Made by a program: the position numbers and the translations under genes. From an uncultured Schlesneria sp. (lineage in GTDB: Bacteria > Planctomycetota > Planctomycetia > Planctomycetales > Planctomycetaceae), in assembly GCA_903834925.1 (NCBI GenBank), contig CAILLA010000261.1, forward strand, positions 1 through 34,672: a stretch of 34,672 nt of DNA, read 5' to 3'. Of this stretch, positions 1 to 7,880 are shown one piece after another. Each line of letters opens with the position of its first letter. Within the stretch, counting starts at the first letter, position 1. The notes under the pieces were generated by a model, which ran no database searches, was not told where the DNA came from, and saw nothing but the letters and a program-made list of their open reading frames with translations.

Positions 1-425
1 AAGTTACGACAAGTCTGTTCAATGGAATCTCGAGTCGCCACGTTGGCAATGTGTTTGAAATTCCATGTCGCCAGATATTCTATCCCGTTGACGGCTGCAA
101 TGGATACGTGAAACGCATCGCGTGGTTCGCTCGCCGGGATGGCAAATTCAGCAACGAGTTTTGCTGCCAATCTTCTGACAGGATCGGTTGGACGGAGGAT
201 TTCGATTCCCTGAATCAATTCCAGTCGTTCCGCAGACGCAACCGGGTCCCCCGCTTGGCATTCTTCGATAACGAGATCGGAAACAAACAGCCTGAATCGA
301 TCTGCCGCCTCTTTCCACCACTCGCGAGTTGCGAGCTGACGTCCAGCTACGATGGGATCACGCTGTAGACGCATCGCCAAATGGCCAACCACCGTTGTCT
401 CAATATAGACAGTTGGGTTTGCCAT
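1..425 (-). CDS. VapC-like PIN-domain toxin, C-terminus cut by window edge
   Basis: Reading the minus strand from the ATG at 425 gives an open frame of 141 codons that runs off the left edge. It begins MANPTVYIETTVVGHLAMR and contains a WWKEAADRF segment, the acidic VIEECQAGD segment and a late PRDAFHVSIAAVNGIEYLATWN segment. This is the layout of the planctomycete/cyanobacterial PIN subfamily annotated as type II toxin-antitoxin VapC: an early acidic YIETT strand, then D/E residues that bind Mg2+ for ribonuclease activity. A purine-rich GAGGG lies about 12 bases before the ATG. No antitoxin-like frame precedes it, so a partner, if any, would lie beyond the window. Family assignment comes from sequence pattern; RNase activity is inferred from the family. 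Confidence 0.75.
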   Translation of the reverse strand, partial: MANPTVYIETTVVGHLAMRLQRDPIVAGRQLATREWWKEAADRFRLFVSDLVIEECQAGDPVASAERLELIQGIEILRPTDPVRRLAAKLVAEFAIPASEPRDAFHVSIAAVNGIEYLATWNFKHIANVATRDSIEQTCRN

Positions 426-667
426 GTATTCTGATTCCCTCTGCGTTAGAAGTAAACTTGGTCAATAAATGACATTCGCGACCAATTTCAGCCTACATGG
501 CAAAACGCGTGGGGACAACCCGAACCACGAAATGTATTTTGCGATTCCACGTCCGGATTCATGATCCCATCGCGGACATTCTCGAAGGTGCCAGAGCGTG
601 GGCGAGGTTTTTGATGGGAACGGTCCGGTCCGAAGCGGCAGAGAGTCGTCATGAGTAAGTGATTATA
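426..667. other. Intergenic stretch without a gene
   Basis: No plausible coding frame. The only recognisable content is at 630-660, a member of a dispersed repeat family (core CCGAAGCGGCAGAGAGT) that recurs near 2667-2686 and, in the opposite orientation, near 27513-27534 and 27801-27842. Confidence 0.5.
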
Positions 668-897
668 ATGTCCAACAAGATCAACGACGGTTAGACAGTC
701 GATCTCGTTGTGTGTAGGTTTCCCGACCTCGCACTATGATGGGGCATGACGCTTGGATGTCGCGGGGACCAAATTCGCTCCCACTTGGACAAGCCAATGT
801 GGAAAGCTTAAGAAAGAACGTGAATGAGGTGTGGCCCAATATCTGGTTACCAAATTTGCTCCCGCCCGGGCAAGCCGAGGCGGAAAGCGAAGAAATT
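668..897 (+). repeat. ~230-bp direct repeat, copy 1 (left of the Rpn gene)
   Basis: This segment is about 90% identical by eye to 2119-2349 in the same orientation, so the two copies bracket the Rpn nuclease gene. Each copy holds the motif GTTGTG..AGGT.TCCCG..TCGCAC and two internally related units (near 769-818 and 844-897) sharing ACCAAATT.GCTCCC and GGAAAGC. It has no convincing coding potential. The repeat may be a mobile-unit boundary or a dispersed genomic repeat. Confidence 0.85.
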
Positions 898-925
898 CAA
901 ATTTTCATCGACATTGAACGCCCTT

Positions 926-1083
926 GTTGTGCGTAGGTCTCCCGACCTCGCACATGGGGCTGACCGAAGGTCTCCTCTTGATTTCTTCGCGTGTTCATTG
1001 GGTGGCTGCGATCAAAAGAAAGAAAGACGAAGAGGAGACCTTCGGTCGATCGCTCGTGCGGGGTCGGGAGACCCTCGCACAAC
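926..1083. repeat. 158-bp inverted-repeat (MITE-like) element
   Basis: The left arm 926-979 and right arm 1030-1083 are imperfect reverse complements over about 54 bp, beginning GTTGTGCG and ending at an AGGTCTCCTCTT core, with a ~50-bp spacer. The right end lies 8 bp from the stop codon of the minus-strand Rpn gene, so the element could also act as its 3' hairpin. One arm recurs alone at 26535-26600. It encodes nothing convincing. Confidence 0.8.
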
Positions 1084-1090
1084 AGTTTCG

Positions 1091-2065
1091 TCAGGCGTTT
1101 CGATTGCGGAGCTGGTCACGAAGTTGTTCCAACAACGTCGTCAACTGCTCATCGTTATAGTTGGACAATTCCTCGCGAGTTGATTCCCCGACTCCAACCA
1201 ACACTTGTAACGTCTTGATTCTACCGAAAAGCTCACCTCTTTCAATTCCTTTTACAATTCCCTTTTCGATTCCCTCGTCGATTCCTTCCAGGCGACCTTC
1301 CAAGCGACCTTGCTCGCGGGCTTCCTCGCTGGTTATGGCACGAGCCGCTTCGTCACGTTGAAATTTCAGGCGAGCTTCATAGCGCCGGCGCTGCTCTGGT
1401 GTTTTGGCCACGACATCCAGAACACTTGCTGCCTCGCTGAAGACTTCGTCGGGTAATAATCGTTTAATCTCGTCCATCGTCATTGTCTCCGCTCGCAACA
1501 GAAAATACGACCATTGTTCCAAAGGGCTCGCATCTCGTAAATTCTCCTCTTTCACCCGCAGGTTTGACAACTGCAAAACATGGACTTGCAAATCTTCCGT
1601 TAAAATCACGCCGGATTCCGACCTGAGCACGAAATGCAAATGCAATTCCGGGACTTTGCGAAACAGCGGGTCAGTCAAGACACAAATACTGATTACGGGA
1701 CGCAGTGACGCGTAATTTTTTCCCTGGTACAACTGGTCTACATACTGGCACGCCGTGTAATATGTCAGTCGCTGCCCCATCCCGGCAGGGACGGATGTTT
1801 GCATCTCAATGATAAACTTCCGACCGTGTTCATCCGTGGCGAGAATGTCGAGAATCGACAGTTTATCATCCTCGGTTTCTTGTTCCTGGATGGGGTTCAG
1901 GAAGACCAACTCGCTCACCTTCAACAGATGTTGCAGGATGGCGTTCAGAAAATGAATGGCAATCCGACTGTGTTTGGGATTTCCAAACAACAATTTAAAC
2001 ACAAAATCGACAGTCGGGCAGATCCCAATCTGCATCGCTGCACCCCTCAAAGCTGACTCGCCCAT
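1091..2065 (-). CDS. Rpn family recombination-promoting nuclease / putative transposase (PDDEXK_2)
   Basis: The protein of 324 residues matches the Rpn/PD-(D/E)XK transposase-like family. The N-terminal nuclease domain shows PTVDFVFKLLFG (about 17-28), the catalytic-type ILDILATDE (D73) and FIIEMQT (E87, Q89), then QRLTYYTACQY. A glycine/glutamate-rich linker of EGRLEGIDEGIEKG repeats (about 245-275) leads to the variable C-terminal helix region ending QLRDQLRNRN. Characterised Rpn proteins are DNA endonucleases that raise RecA-independent recombination; whether this one is active is unknown. The annotated ATG is at 2065, but the Met at residue 11 (2035) begins MQIGICPTVDFVFK and is an equally likely start. 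The gene is bracketed by direct repeats at 668-897 and 2119-2349 and abuts an inverted repeat, which suggests transfer or duplication as a unit. Confidence 0.88.
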   Translation of the reverse strand: MGESALRGAAMQIGICPTVDFVFKLLFGNPKHSRIAIHFLNAILQHLLKVSELVFLNPIQEQETEDDKLSILDILATDEHGRKFIIEMQTSVPAGMGQRLTYYTACQYVDQLYQGKNYASLRPVISICVLTDPLFRKVPELHLHFVLRSESGVILTEDLQVHVLQLSNLRVKEENLRDASPLEQWSYFLLRAETMTMDEIKRLLPDEVFSEAASVLDVVAKTPEQRRRYEARLKFQRDEAARAITSEEAREQGRLEGRLEGIDEGIEKGIVKGIERGELFGRIKTLQVLVGVGESTREELSNYNDEQLTTLLEQLRDQLRNRNA

Positions 2066-2118
2066 CCGTCAGATGATCGTCGAAATCACCTGGATGATCT
2101 GATCACAGTTTCGCGAGA

Positions 2119-2349
2119 ATGTCCAGCAAGATCAATGATGGTTAGTCAGCCGACCTTGTTGTGCATAGGTCTCCCGGCGTCGCACTGCGATGGGGCATGA
2201 CGCTTGGATGTCGCGGGGACCAAATTCGCTCCCACTTGGGCAAGCCAATGTGGAAAGCGTAAGAAAGACATTGAATGAGGTGAGGCCCAATATCTGGTCA
2301 CCAAATTTGCTCCCGCCCGGGCACGCCGAGGCGGAAAGCGAAGAAATTT
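2119..2349 (+). repeat. ~230-bp direct repeat, copy 2 (right of the Rpn gene)
   Basis: This partner of 668-897 lies 54 bp upstream of the Rpn start codon. The central stretch from GGGGCATGACGCTTGG through the two ACCAAATT.GCTCCC units is nearly identical between the copies, with scattered substitutions elsewhere. The divergence indicates an old rather than a fresh duplication. Confidence 0.85.
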
Positions 2350-3373
2350 AACCAATGAAACAAGCTCGTTATCGGATACAAGAGGAATACATCCCGTGAA
2401 ATCCATTTGAAAAACTCGTTTGCCCGTATTTCCCGTTTTGCATTGATCCGTGTGAATCTGTGTGCATCTGTGGCTAAAACTCTTCGCTCTTTTCTTCGCC
2501 TTCGGGGCTCGGATTTCGCCAAACGCGATTTCCCTGAACACTTTCCAAACGATAAGAAAGGATTCCTCGTTTTCTATTTACAATCGATGTCGCTGCGTGT
2601 ATTGTATTTGTCGTCTATTTGTATATTTCATGAGCCGGCGGTGTCAAGTGAGAAGAGTCCCAGGGGCCGAAGCGGCGGAGAGTAGTTTTGATTGAGTTGA
2701 GAGTAGACAATTTGAGAAGAATTCGAGCACTTACGCCGCCCGGGGCACAAGGGAGGAACGTTGGGATTCGAAGTCGGTCGAACTGCGTCGAACTCGATCG
2801 AACTCGAACACCTCTAAAAACGGGAAAACAATCGCGAAAACCCTATGAATTATGGGGAATGGTCGAAGTCGGTCGAACTTGATCGAACTTTGACACCAAA
2901 TTTCCAACGCGTGATGACGGCGGAACGGAAGAGAAGATTTTGAACAGAAGTTATGGAAGGCAACGAAGGGTAAGAGTTTAGCCATGGAGGATATCGTTTT
3001 TTGATCGCCATCGAGATGGTGGCATCATGCGTACCGTTACATCTGAATCTATTTCCGGGAAATCAGGACGGATCACCCACAGCGAAGACGCGCAACTAAA
3101 TCGGTATTTCGTGTGCAAAATTGGGGTCGTGAAGATTTGGAATGATGAGACTGAGACATTGCGAAGATGAAGAAAAATCGGCGTGCCGCAGCGTTGTTTC
3201 ATTTGCCTGGAATTGGATGAAGAATCCGAGGATTGACATCCCTGGCTAGCCCGACTGGTTATTACGTCGCGGGGATTGATTTTGGTGGCGTTGTACTCGA
3301 CGATAGAGGTTGCGGAGTGATTAATCCAATTTCCGGATTGGCAATTCCCGTCGCTGCGGGGAAAGGCTGAACG
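2350..3373. other. Repeat-rich intergenic region without a gene
   Basis: About 1 kb with no supportable gene. It contains a GTGTGAATCTGTGTGCATC repeat (about 2450-2472), a copy of the CCGAAGCGGCGGAGAGT repeat (2667-2686) and a TCGA-rich stretch (about 2770-2892) made of degenerate GGTCGAACT/GATCGAACT units, which recur near 27108-27175. The last ~370 bp before 3374 probably carries the promoter of the four-gene operon, but no clear -35/-10 pair was identified. A GGGGAAAGG purine tract precedes the 3374 start codon. Confidence 0.5.
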
Positions 3374-6300
3374 ATGATCGATACGGTATTTGCAAGAACG
3401 CGAATTCGGCTGGTGTTCCTGGCTGGCATCTGTTCGCTGATTTTTTTCGTTATCCCGGTGAATCCGATTCAGGCGGAAACCGATGATGAATTCTTTGAAG
3501 CGAAAATCCGTCCGGTGCTGATCAAGCGATGTGAAGCGTGCCATTCCTCCAAACTGGGCAAGACGCAAAACGGTTTGGCGCTGGATTCTCGGCCCGGTTG
3601 GCAGAAGGGGGGCGATTCGGGTCCGGCGATCAAGCCTGGTAATGTTGACGAAAGCTTACTGATCAAGGCGATTCGCTACCAAAGCGATGATCTCAAGATG
3701 CCGCCACTCGATGAAGGTGGAAAACTGCCCGAAGCGGAAATTGCTTTGTTGACCGAATGGGTTCGACGAGGTGCTCATGATCCGCGTGTTGAAGCGGTTC
3801 GCGGCGGGGGGATGACTGAGAAGGAATTGCGGAATTGGTGGTCGTTTCAGCCCTTGAAACCCGTCGCCGTCCCTTCCGTCGAAAATGTTCCCTGGAGCGG
3901 AAATGAAATTGATCAATTTATCCAGGCCCGGCGGGTTGCTGAAGGACTGGCTGCATCGCCCGAGGCGGATCGTCAGACGTTAATACGTCGAGTTACCTAT
4001 GACCTGACCGGGTTGCCTCCAACACTTCAGGAAGTGGAGGCGTTTCTGGCCGATTCGTCGCCGGCCGCTTATGAGTCGCTGATCAATCGGTTGCTCGAAT
4101 CACCCCGTCATGGCGAGCGATGGGGGCGTCACTGGTTGGACCTGGTCCGCTACGCCGATACGGCGGGTGAAAATACGGATCACCCGGTCCCGCAGGCCTG
4201 GCGCTATCGAAACTGGGTGATTGAGTCGCTGAATCGAGATCTCCCTTATGATCAGTTCGTTCGCGAGCAACTTGCTGGTGACCTGATTCATGCCAACGAT
4301 CCGGCAGATCAATATGCTGCGGGGGTGGTCAGTACCGGATTTCTGGCGATCGCACGTCGCTTTGACCACGACAGCGACAAGCACATGCATCTGACGTTTG
4401 AGGATACGATCGACACGATGGGGAAGACGTTTCTCGGTTTGTCGATCGCCTGTGCTCGTTGCCATGATCATAAATATGATCCCATTTCGAACAACGACTA
4501 CTATGCGCTCTATGGGATTCTGAACAGTACAAAGTTTGCCTTTCCTGGATGTGAAGCGAAGCAGCAACCTCGGGATCTGGTTCCGTTGCTTCCTCCCAGC
4601 GAATGGGCGAAGACGGTCGAGCCGTACGACAGGCAGTTGGCGTCGATCGACGCGGAACTCAAACAATTTGCCGATGTCCAACAGGCTCAGGCAGCGGAAT
4701 TCAAATCCGCAGCGACAAGTCCTGTTCGAGGACTGGCTCGTGGAGTGATCGCCGACGGAGCTGCTCAGACCTTTGAATCGGCACCGGGGCAATTGCTGGA
4801 TTCCGTCGATGTGAAAATTGGCCAGATGATCCAGTTGACGATCGATCCTCAGTCGAACTACGGTGCCGATACGACCTTGATCGAATGGGAAATCGCCGAA
4901 CTTGGTGGCATGCAGCGACGATGGAGTCTCGCTCCCGATGTGGTCAATGATTTTCTGGCGGCCAATCCGCATGCGGATCGACTTGGGAATCCGACGACCT
5001 GGTTATTTCTGGATGGTCGAGGTGGTCCCGGCCTGTTGCCGGAACCGGTCCGGGACTTAATGGGTAAGCCCGGTCTGCATGCCTGGCGAAACGGAGATAA
5101 TCCGGCGGTGCTGGTCAATTCGACGAAGGAGCCAATCCCGGTCTGGACCAAGTTGGCACCACAGACGGTGTTTGTGCATCCGGCACCGGATGGACCTGTT
5201 GCGATCGGCTGGGTCAGTCCCATCGAAGGTGCGATTCGGATCAGTGGTCGGGTTGTGGATGCTCATCCCGGCGGGCCTGATGGCGTCGGTTGGAGTTTTG
5301 ACCTGCGGGATGGCGACTATTCGGCCAAGCTGAAACTGCTGGCCGAGACCAGTTCGAAGCGGACCGAATTGACGGCGAGACGAGCGGAATTGACGGCGCA
5401 TGCTCCAACTCGCGAGGTGGCCTATGCGGTGATGGAAGGGACGCCAGGGAATGCTCGACTTCATCTGCGTGGTGATCCCGAGAAACTGGGTGACGAAGTT
5501 CCTCGGCGCTGGCTGGAATTATTCGGCGGGCAAACGCTTCCACCCGATGCGGGGAGTGGACGTCTTCAACTGGCTCAATGGGTAACCGATCCTGCTAATC
5601 CTTTGACCGCGCGAGTCATGGTCAATCGGATCTGGCAGCATCATTTTGGAAAGGGTTTGGTGCAGACACCGAACGACTTCGGAACTCGCGGCCAATTGGC
5701 GACTCATCCCGAATTGCTCGACTGGCTGGCGGAACAATTCATCAAGTCGGGCTGGAGCATCAAGGCGATGCATCGACTTGTCCTGACGTCCGCGACGTAT
5801 CGTCAGGCGTCGGGTGAACCATCGATGGAAGGGCATGCGAAGGGGATGGCCGTTGATCCGAACAATCATCTTTACTGGCATTTTGATCGGCAGCGGATGA
5901 GTGCCGAAGAACTGCGGGACAGCCTGCTGGTGGCAAGCCAGCAGATTGATCTCAGTCCGGGAGGAGCGTATCCAATTCCTCCGGCGGGGAGCTGGTCGTA
6001 CTCGCAGCACGTCCCCTTTACGGGGGTTGCAGAGACTGACAAGCGGAGCGTGTATCAGATGACTCTTCGTAACCGCCGCCAGCCATTCATGGGTCTATTC
6101 GATGGTGCTGATCCGAACGCGACGACACCTCAGCGGCAGATTACCACCGTGCCGACTCAGTCGTTGTACTTCCTGAATGATCCGTTCTTTCACGGACAGG
6201 CGGAAAAGGTGGCTCAACGAATCCTTGGTCAGTCGGACGATGCCAGTCGGTTGAATGAACTGTTTCGGATCGTGTTTCAGCGTTTGCCAACGGAGAGTGA

Positions 6301-6439
6301 ACGCGATGCGGCGACCGCATTTCTGATAAAATACAGAGGAGCGATTGCAGAGACTCCGGTGGCCGACCAGCCACTCGCCTTGTGGTCCGCCTGTTCGCGG
6401 ATTCTGCTTTCGAGCAATCAATTCCTTTACCTGGACTGA
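3374..6439 (+). CDS. PSCyt1-PSCyt2-PSD1 (DUF1549/DUF1553) secreted cytochrome-like protein
   Basis: The 1021-residue protein starts with a signal peptide (hydrophobic stretch about 12-28, cleavage near IQAE). PSCyt1 follows with the c-type heme motif CEACH (C53, C56, H57) and a downstream MPP. PSCyt2/DUF1549 starts near 175, with LTGLPPT and RWGRHWLDLVRYADT. A second CARCH motif (C360, C363, H364) lies in CARCHDHKYDP. Residues about 465-655 look like an extra beta-rich, carbohydrate-binding-like insert. PSD1/DUF1553 starts near 733 (LAQWVTDPANPLTARVMVNR). These planctomycete-specific proteins are thought to be exported heme proteins; the substrate is unknown. It heads an operon with DUF1501 partners, and only 4 bp separate its stop from the next ATG. 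The ATG is supported by the GGGGAAAGG tract and the intact signal peptide. Confidence 0.92.
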   Translation: MIDTVFARTRIRLVFLAGICSLIFFVIPVNPIQAETDDEFFEAKIRPVLIKRCEACHSSKLGKTQNGLALDSRPGWQKGGDSGPAIKPGNVDESLLIKAIRYQSDDLKMPPLDEGGKLPEAEIALLTEWVRRGAHDPRVEAVRGGGMTEKELRNWWSFQPLKPVAVPSVENVPWSGNEIDQFIQARRVAEGLAASPEADRQTLIRRVTYDLTGLPPTLQEVEAFLADSSPAAYESLINRLLESPRHGERWGRHWLDLVRYADTAGENTDHPVPQAWRYRNWVIESLNRDLPYDQFVREQLAGDLIHANDPADQYAAGVVSTGFLAIARRFDHDSDKHMHLTFEDTIDTMGKTFLGLSIACARCHDHKYDPISNNDYYALYGILNSTKFAFPGCEAKQQPRDLVPLLPPSEWAKTVEPYDRQLASIDAELKQFADVQQAQAAEFKSAATSPVRGLARGVIADGAAQTFESAPGQLLDSVDVKIGQMIQLTIDPQSNYGADTTLIEWEIAELGGMQRRWSLAPDVVNDFLAANPHADRLGNPTTWLFLDGRGGPGLLPEPVRDLMGKPGLHAWRNGDNPAVLVNSTKEPIPVWTKLAPQTVFVHPAPDGPVAIGWVSPIEGAIRISGRVVDAHPGGPDGVGWSFDLRDGDYSAKLKLLAETSSKRTELTARRAELTAHAPTREVAYAVMEGTPGNARLHLRGDPEKLGDEVPRRWLELFGGQTLPPDAGSGRLQLAQWVTDPANPLTARVMVNRIWQHHFGKGLVQTPNDFGTRGQLATHPELLDWLAEQFIKSGWSIKAMHRLVLTSATYRQASGEPSMEGHAKGMAVDPNNHLYWHFDRQRMSAEELRDSLLVASQQIDLSPGGAYPIPPAGSWSYSQHVPFTGVAETDKRSVYQMTLRNRRQPFMGLFDGADPNATTPQRQITTVPTQSLYFLNDPFFHGQAEKVAQRILGQSDDASRLNELFRIVFQRLPTESERDAATAFLIKYRGAIAETPVADQPLALWSACSRILLSSNQFLYLD

Positions 6440-6443
6440 GATC

Positions 6444-7880
6444 ATGAAACATCCTTGTCATTGCGGAAATCGCCGACAGTTCGTGCAGTCTGCCGTCGCG
6501 GGTTCGATGTTGATGCCCGGCCTCTTGAGTGAGCTTCTCGCATCTGATGCGGGTCGTTCTGCGCCCAGCACCCAGGGGGATGCTGATAATCCCGTCGCAC
6601 CGCGTGACCCTCATTTTCCGGCGAAGGCCAAGTCGGTCATCTTCTTGTTCATGAGTGGCGGGGTATCGCACGTTGATTCGTTCGATCCCAAGCCGCAATT
6701 GATTGCCGACCACGGAAAGCAAGTGGTCTTTGATCATCCGGAGACTCGCAATCGGCCCGGTTACGAAAAGATTTTTCTCAAGCGGCCCGACTGGAAGTTT
6801 TCGCCACGCGGGCAAAGCGGAATCGAAGTCAGTGACTTGTTCCCCCACATCGCCAATCAGGCGGATGACATTTCGTTTATTCGTTCGATGCATACGAGTC
6901 ATTCCAATCACTACAACGCGACGCTGGGAATGCATACGGGCTCGTTCGCGTTTGCGCGTCCGAGCATTGGTGCGTGGATGAGTTACGGGTTGGGGACGTC
7001 GAACCAGAACCTGCCGTCGTTTCTTGTCTTGGCACCTCAAATGCCTTACGCGGGGACTCAGGTCTGGGCGTCTGACTTCCTGCCGGGTGCTCATCAGGGA
7101 ACGCGAGTGATGCCGGGCCCAGAACCTGTCGCCAATCTGACTCGTCGCGTCCCCACGGAACGACGTCAGGAACTGGAGCTGGACGCCTTACGATCGTTCA
7201 ATGAAGCTCATCTGGCGACTCGTCAGAATGACCCGCAATTGGCGACGCGAATCAAGGCGTTTGAAACCGCTCATGGCATGCAGACGGAAATGCCCGCCGC
7301 AATGGACATGAGCGGCGAGACCGATGAAACGCTGGCGCTGTATGGCATGAAACGAGGCACAAACGATGGTTTCGGATGGCAGTGCCTGGCGGCCAGACGG
7401 CTGGTCGAACGTGGTGTCAGGTTTGTCGAATTGATCCATACGGGATCGAGTGGCAACTGGGATTCGCATGGAACCATGGCTGACCACGGCCGACTGGCTC
7501 CTCAGGTTGATCAACCAATCGCGGGGTTACTGAAGGATCTGAAGCAGCGAGGGATGATGGACGATGTGCTGGTTGTCTGGACCAGCGAGTTTGGCCGAAC
7601 TCCATTCAACAACACGGCAGATGCACCTGGACGAGAACACCACAACTGGGGCTTTACGTCGTGGTTGGCGGGAGCGGGAGTAAAGCGAGGTTACGTTCAC
7701 GGGGCGACCGACGAGCATGGGATTCGGGCGACTGAGAAGCCCGTTCACGTCCACGATTTTCATGCGACGATTTTACATCTGATGGGGATTGAGCATACGC
7801 GACTGACTTACCGGCATGGTGGTCGTGATTATCGATTGACAGATATCGCTGGCAATGTGGTGAAGGATGTTTTGAGTTGA
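6444..7880 (+). CDS. DUF1501 domain-containing protein, Tat-exported (first copy)
   Basis: A 478-residue protein from the ATG at 6444. The frame stays open upstream into the previous gene, but this ATG gives MKHPCHCGNRRQFVQSAVAG, a twin-arginine-like leader, and sits just after the preceding stop. DUF1501 hallmarks are SVIFLFMSGGVSHVDSFDPK (about 65-84), the LFPHIA and SIGAWMSYGLG region, WDSHG, and the C-terminal VVWTSEFGRTP followed by GREHHNWGF. The family is related to the alkaline phosphatase/sulfatase fold and is nearly always encoded beside PSCyt/PSD1 proteins, as here. It probably acts outside the cytoplasmic membrane with its neighbour; the reaction is unknown. The stop overlaps the start of the next gene. 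Confidence 0.93.
   Translation: MKHPCHCGNRRQFVQSAVAGSMLMPGLLSELLASDAGRSAPSTQGDADNPVAPRDPHFPAKAKSVIFLFMSGGVSHVDSFDPKPQLIADHGKQVVFDHPETRNRPGYEKIFLKRPDWKFSPRGQSGIEVSDLFPHIANQADDISFIRSMHTSHSNHYNATLGMHTGSFAFARPSIGAWMSYGLGTSNQNLPSFLVLAPQMPYAGTQVWASDFLPGAHQGTRVMPGPEPVANLTRRVPTERRQELELDALRSFNEAHLATRQNDPQLATRIKAFETAHGMQTEMPAAMDMSGETDETLALYGMKRGTNDGFGWQCLAARRLVERGVRFVELIHTGSSGNWDSHGTMADHGRLAPQVDQPIAGLLKDLKQRGMMDDVLVVWTSEFGRTPFNNTADAPGREHHNWGFTSWLAGAGVKRGYVHGATDEHGIRATEKPVHVHDFHATILHLMGIEHTRLTYRHGGRDYRLTDIAGNVVKDVLS

Noticed and set aside
668-2349. Conventional insertion sequence
   Set aside because: No standard DDE or HUH transposase is present; the Rpn protein is transposase-like only by family name, and target duplications were not visible.
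3027-3170. Small plus-strand frame MRTVTSESISGKSGRITHSE, 47 codons
   Set aside because: No ribosome-binding site, no homology recognised, ends long before the operon; insufficient evidence for a leader peptide.
2978-3568. Minus-strand frame overlapping the start of the operon
   Set aside because: It overlaps the signal peptide and heme motif of a certain gene on the other strand and has low-complexity content; not credible.
4100-4972. Long minus-strand open frame of about 290 codons
   Set aside because: It lies fully inside the plus-strand cytochrome-like gene, has no family resemblance and follows that gene's codon pattern; a shadow.
6141-7094. Minus-strand frame of about 317 codons
   Set aside because: Antisense to the DUF1501 gene and rich in Arg/His as expected for an antisense frame; no supporting motif.
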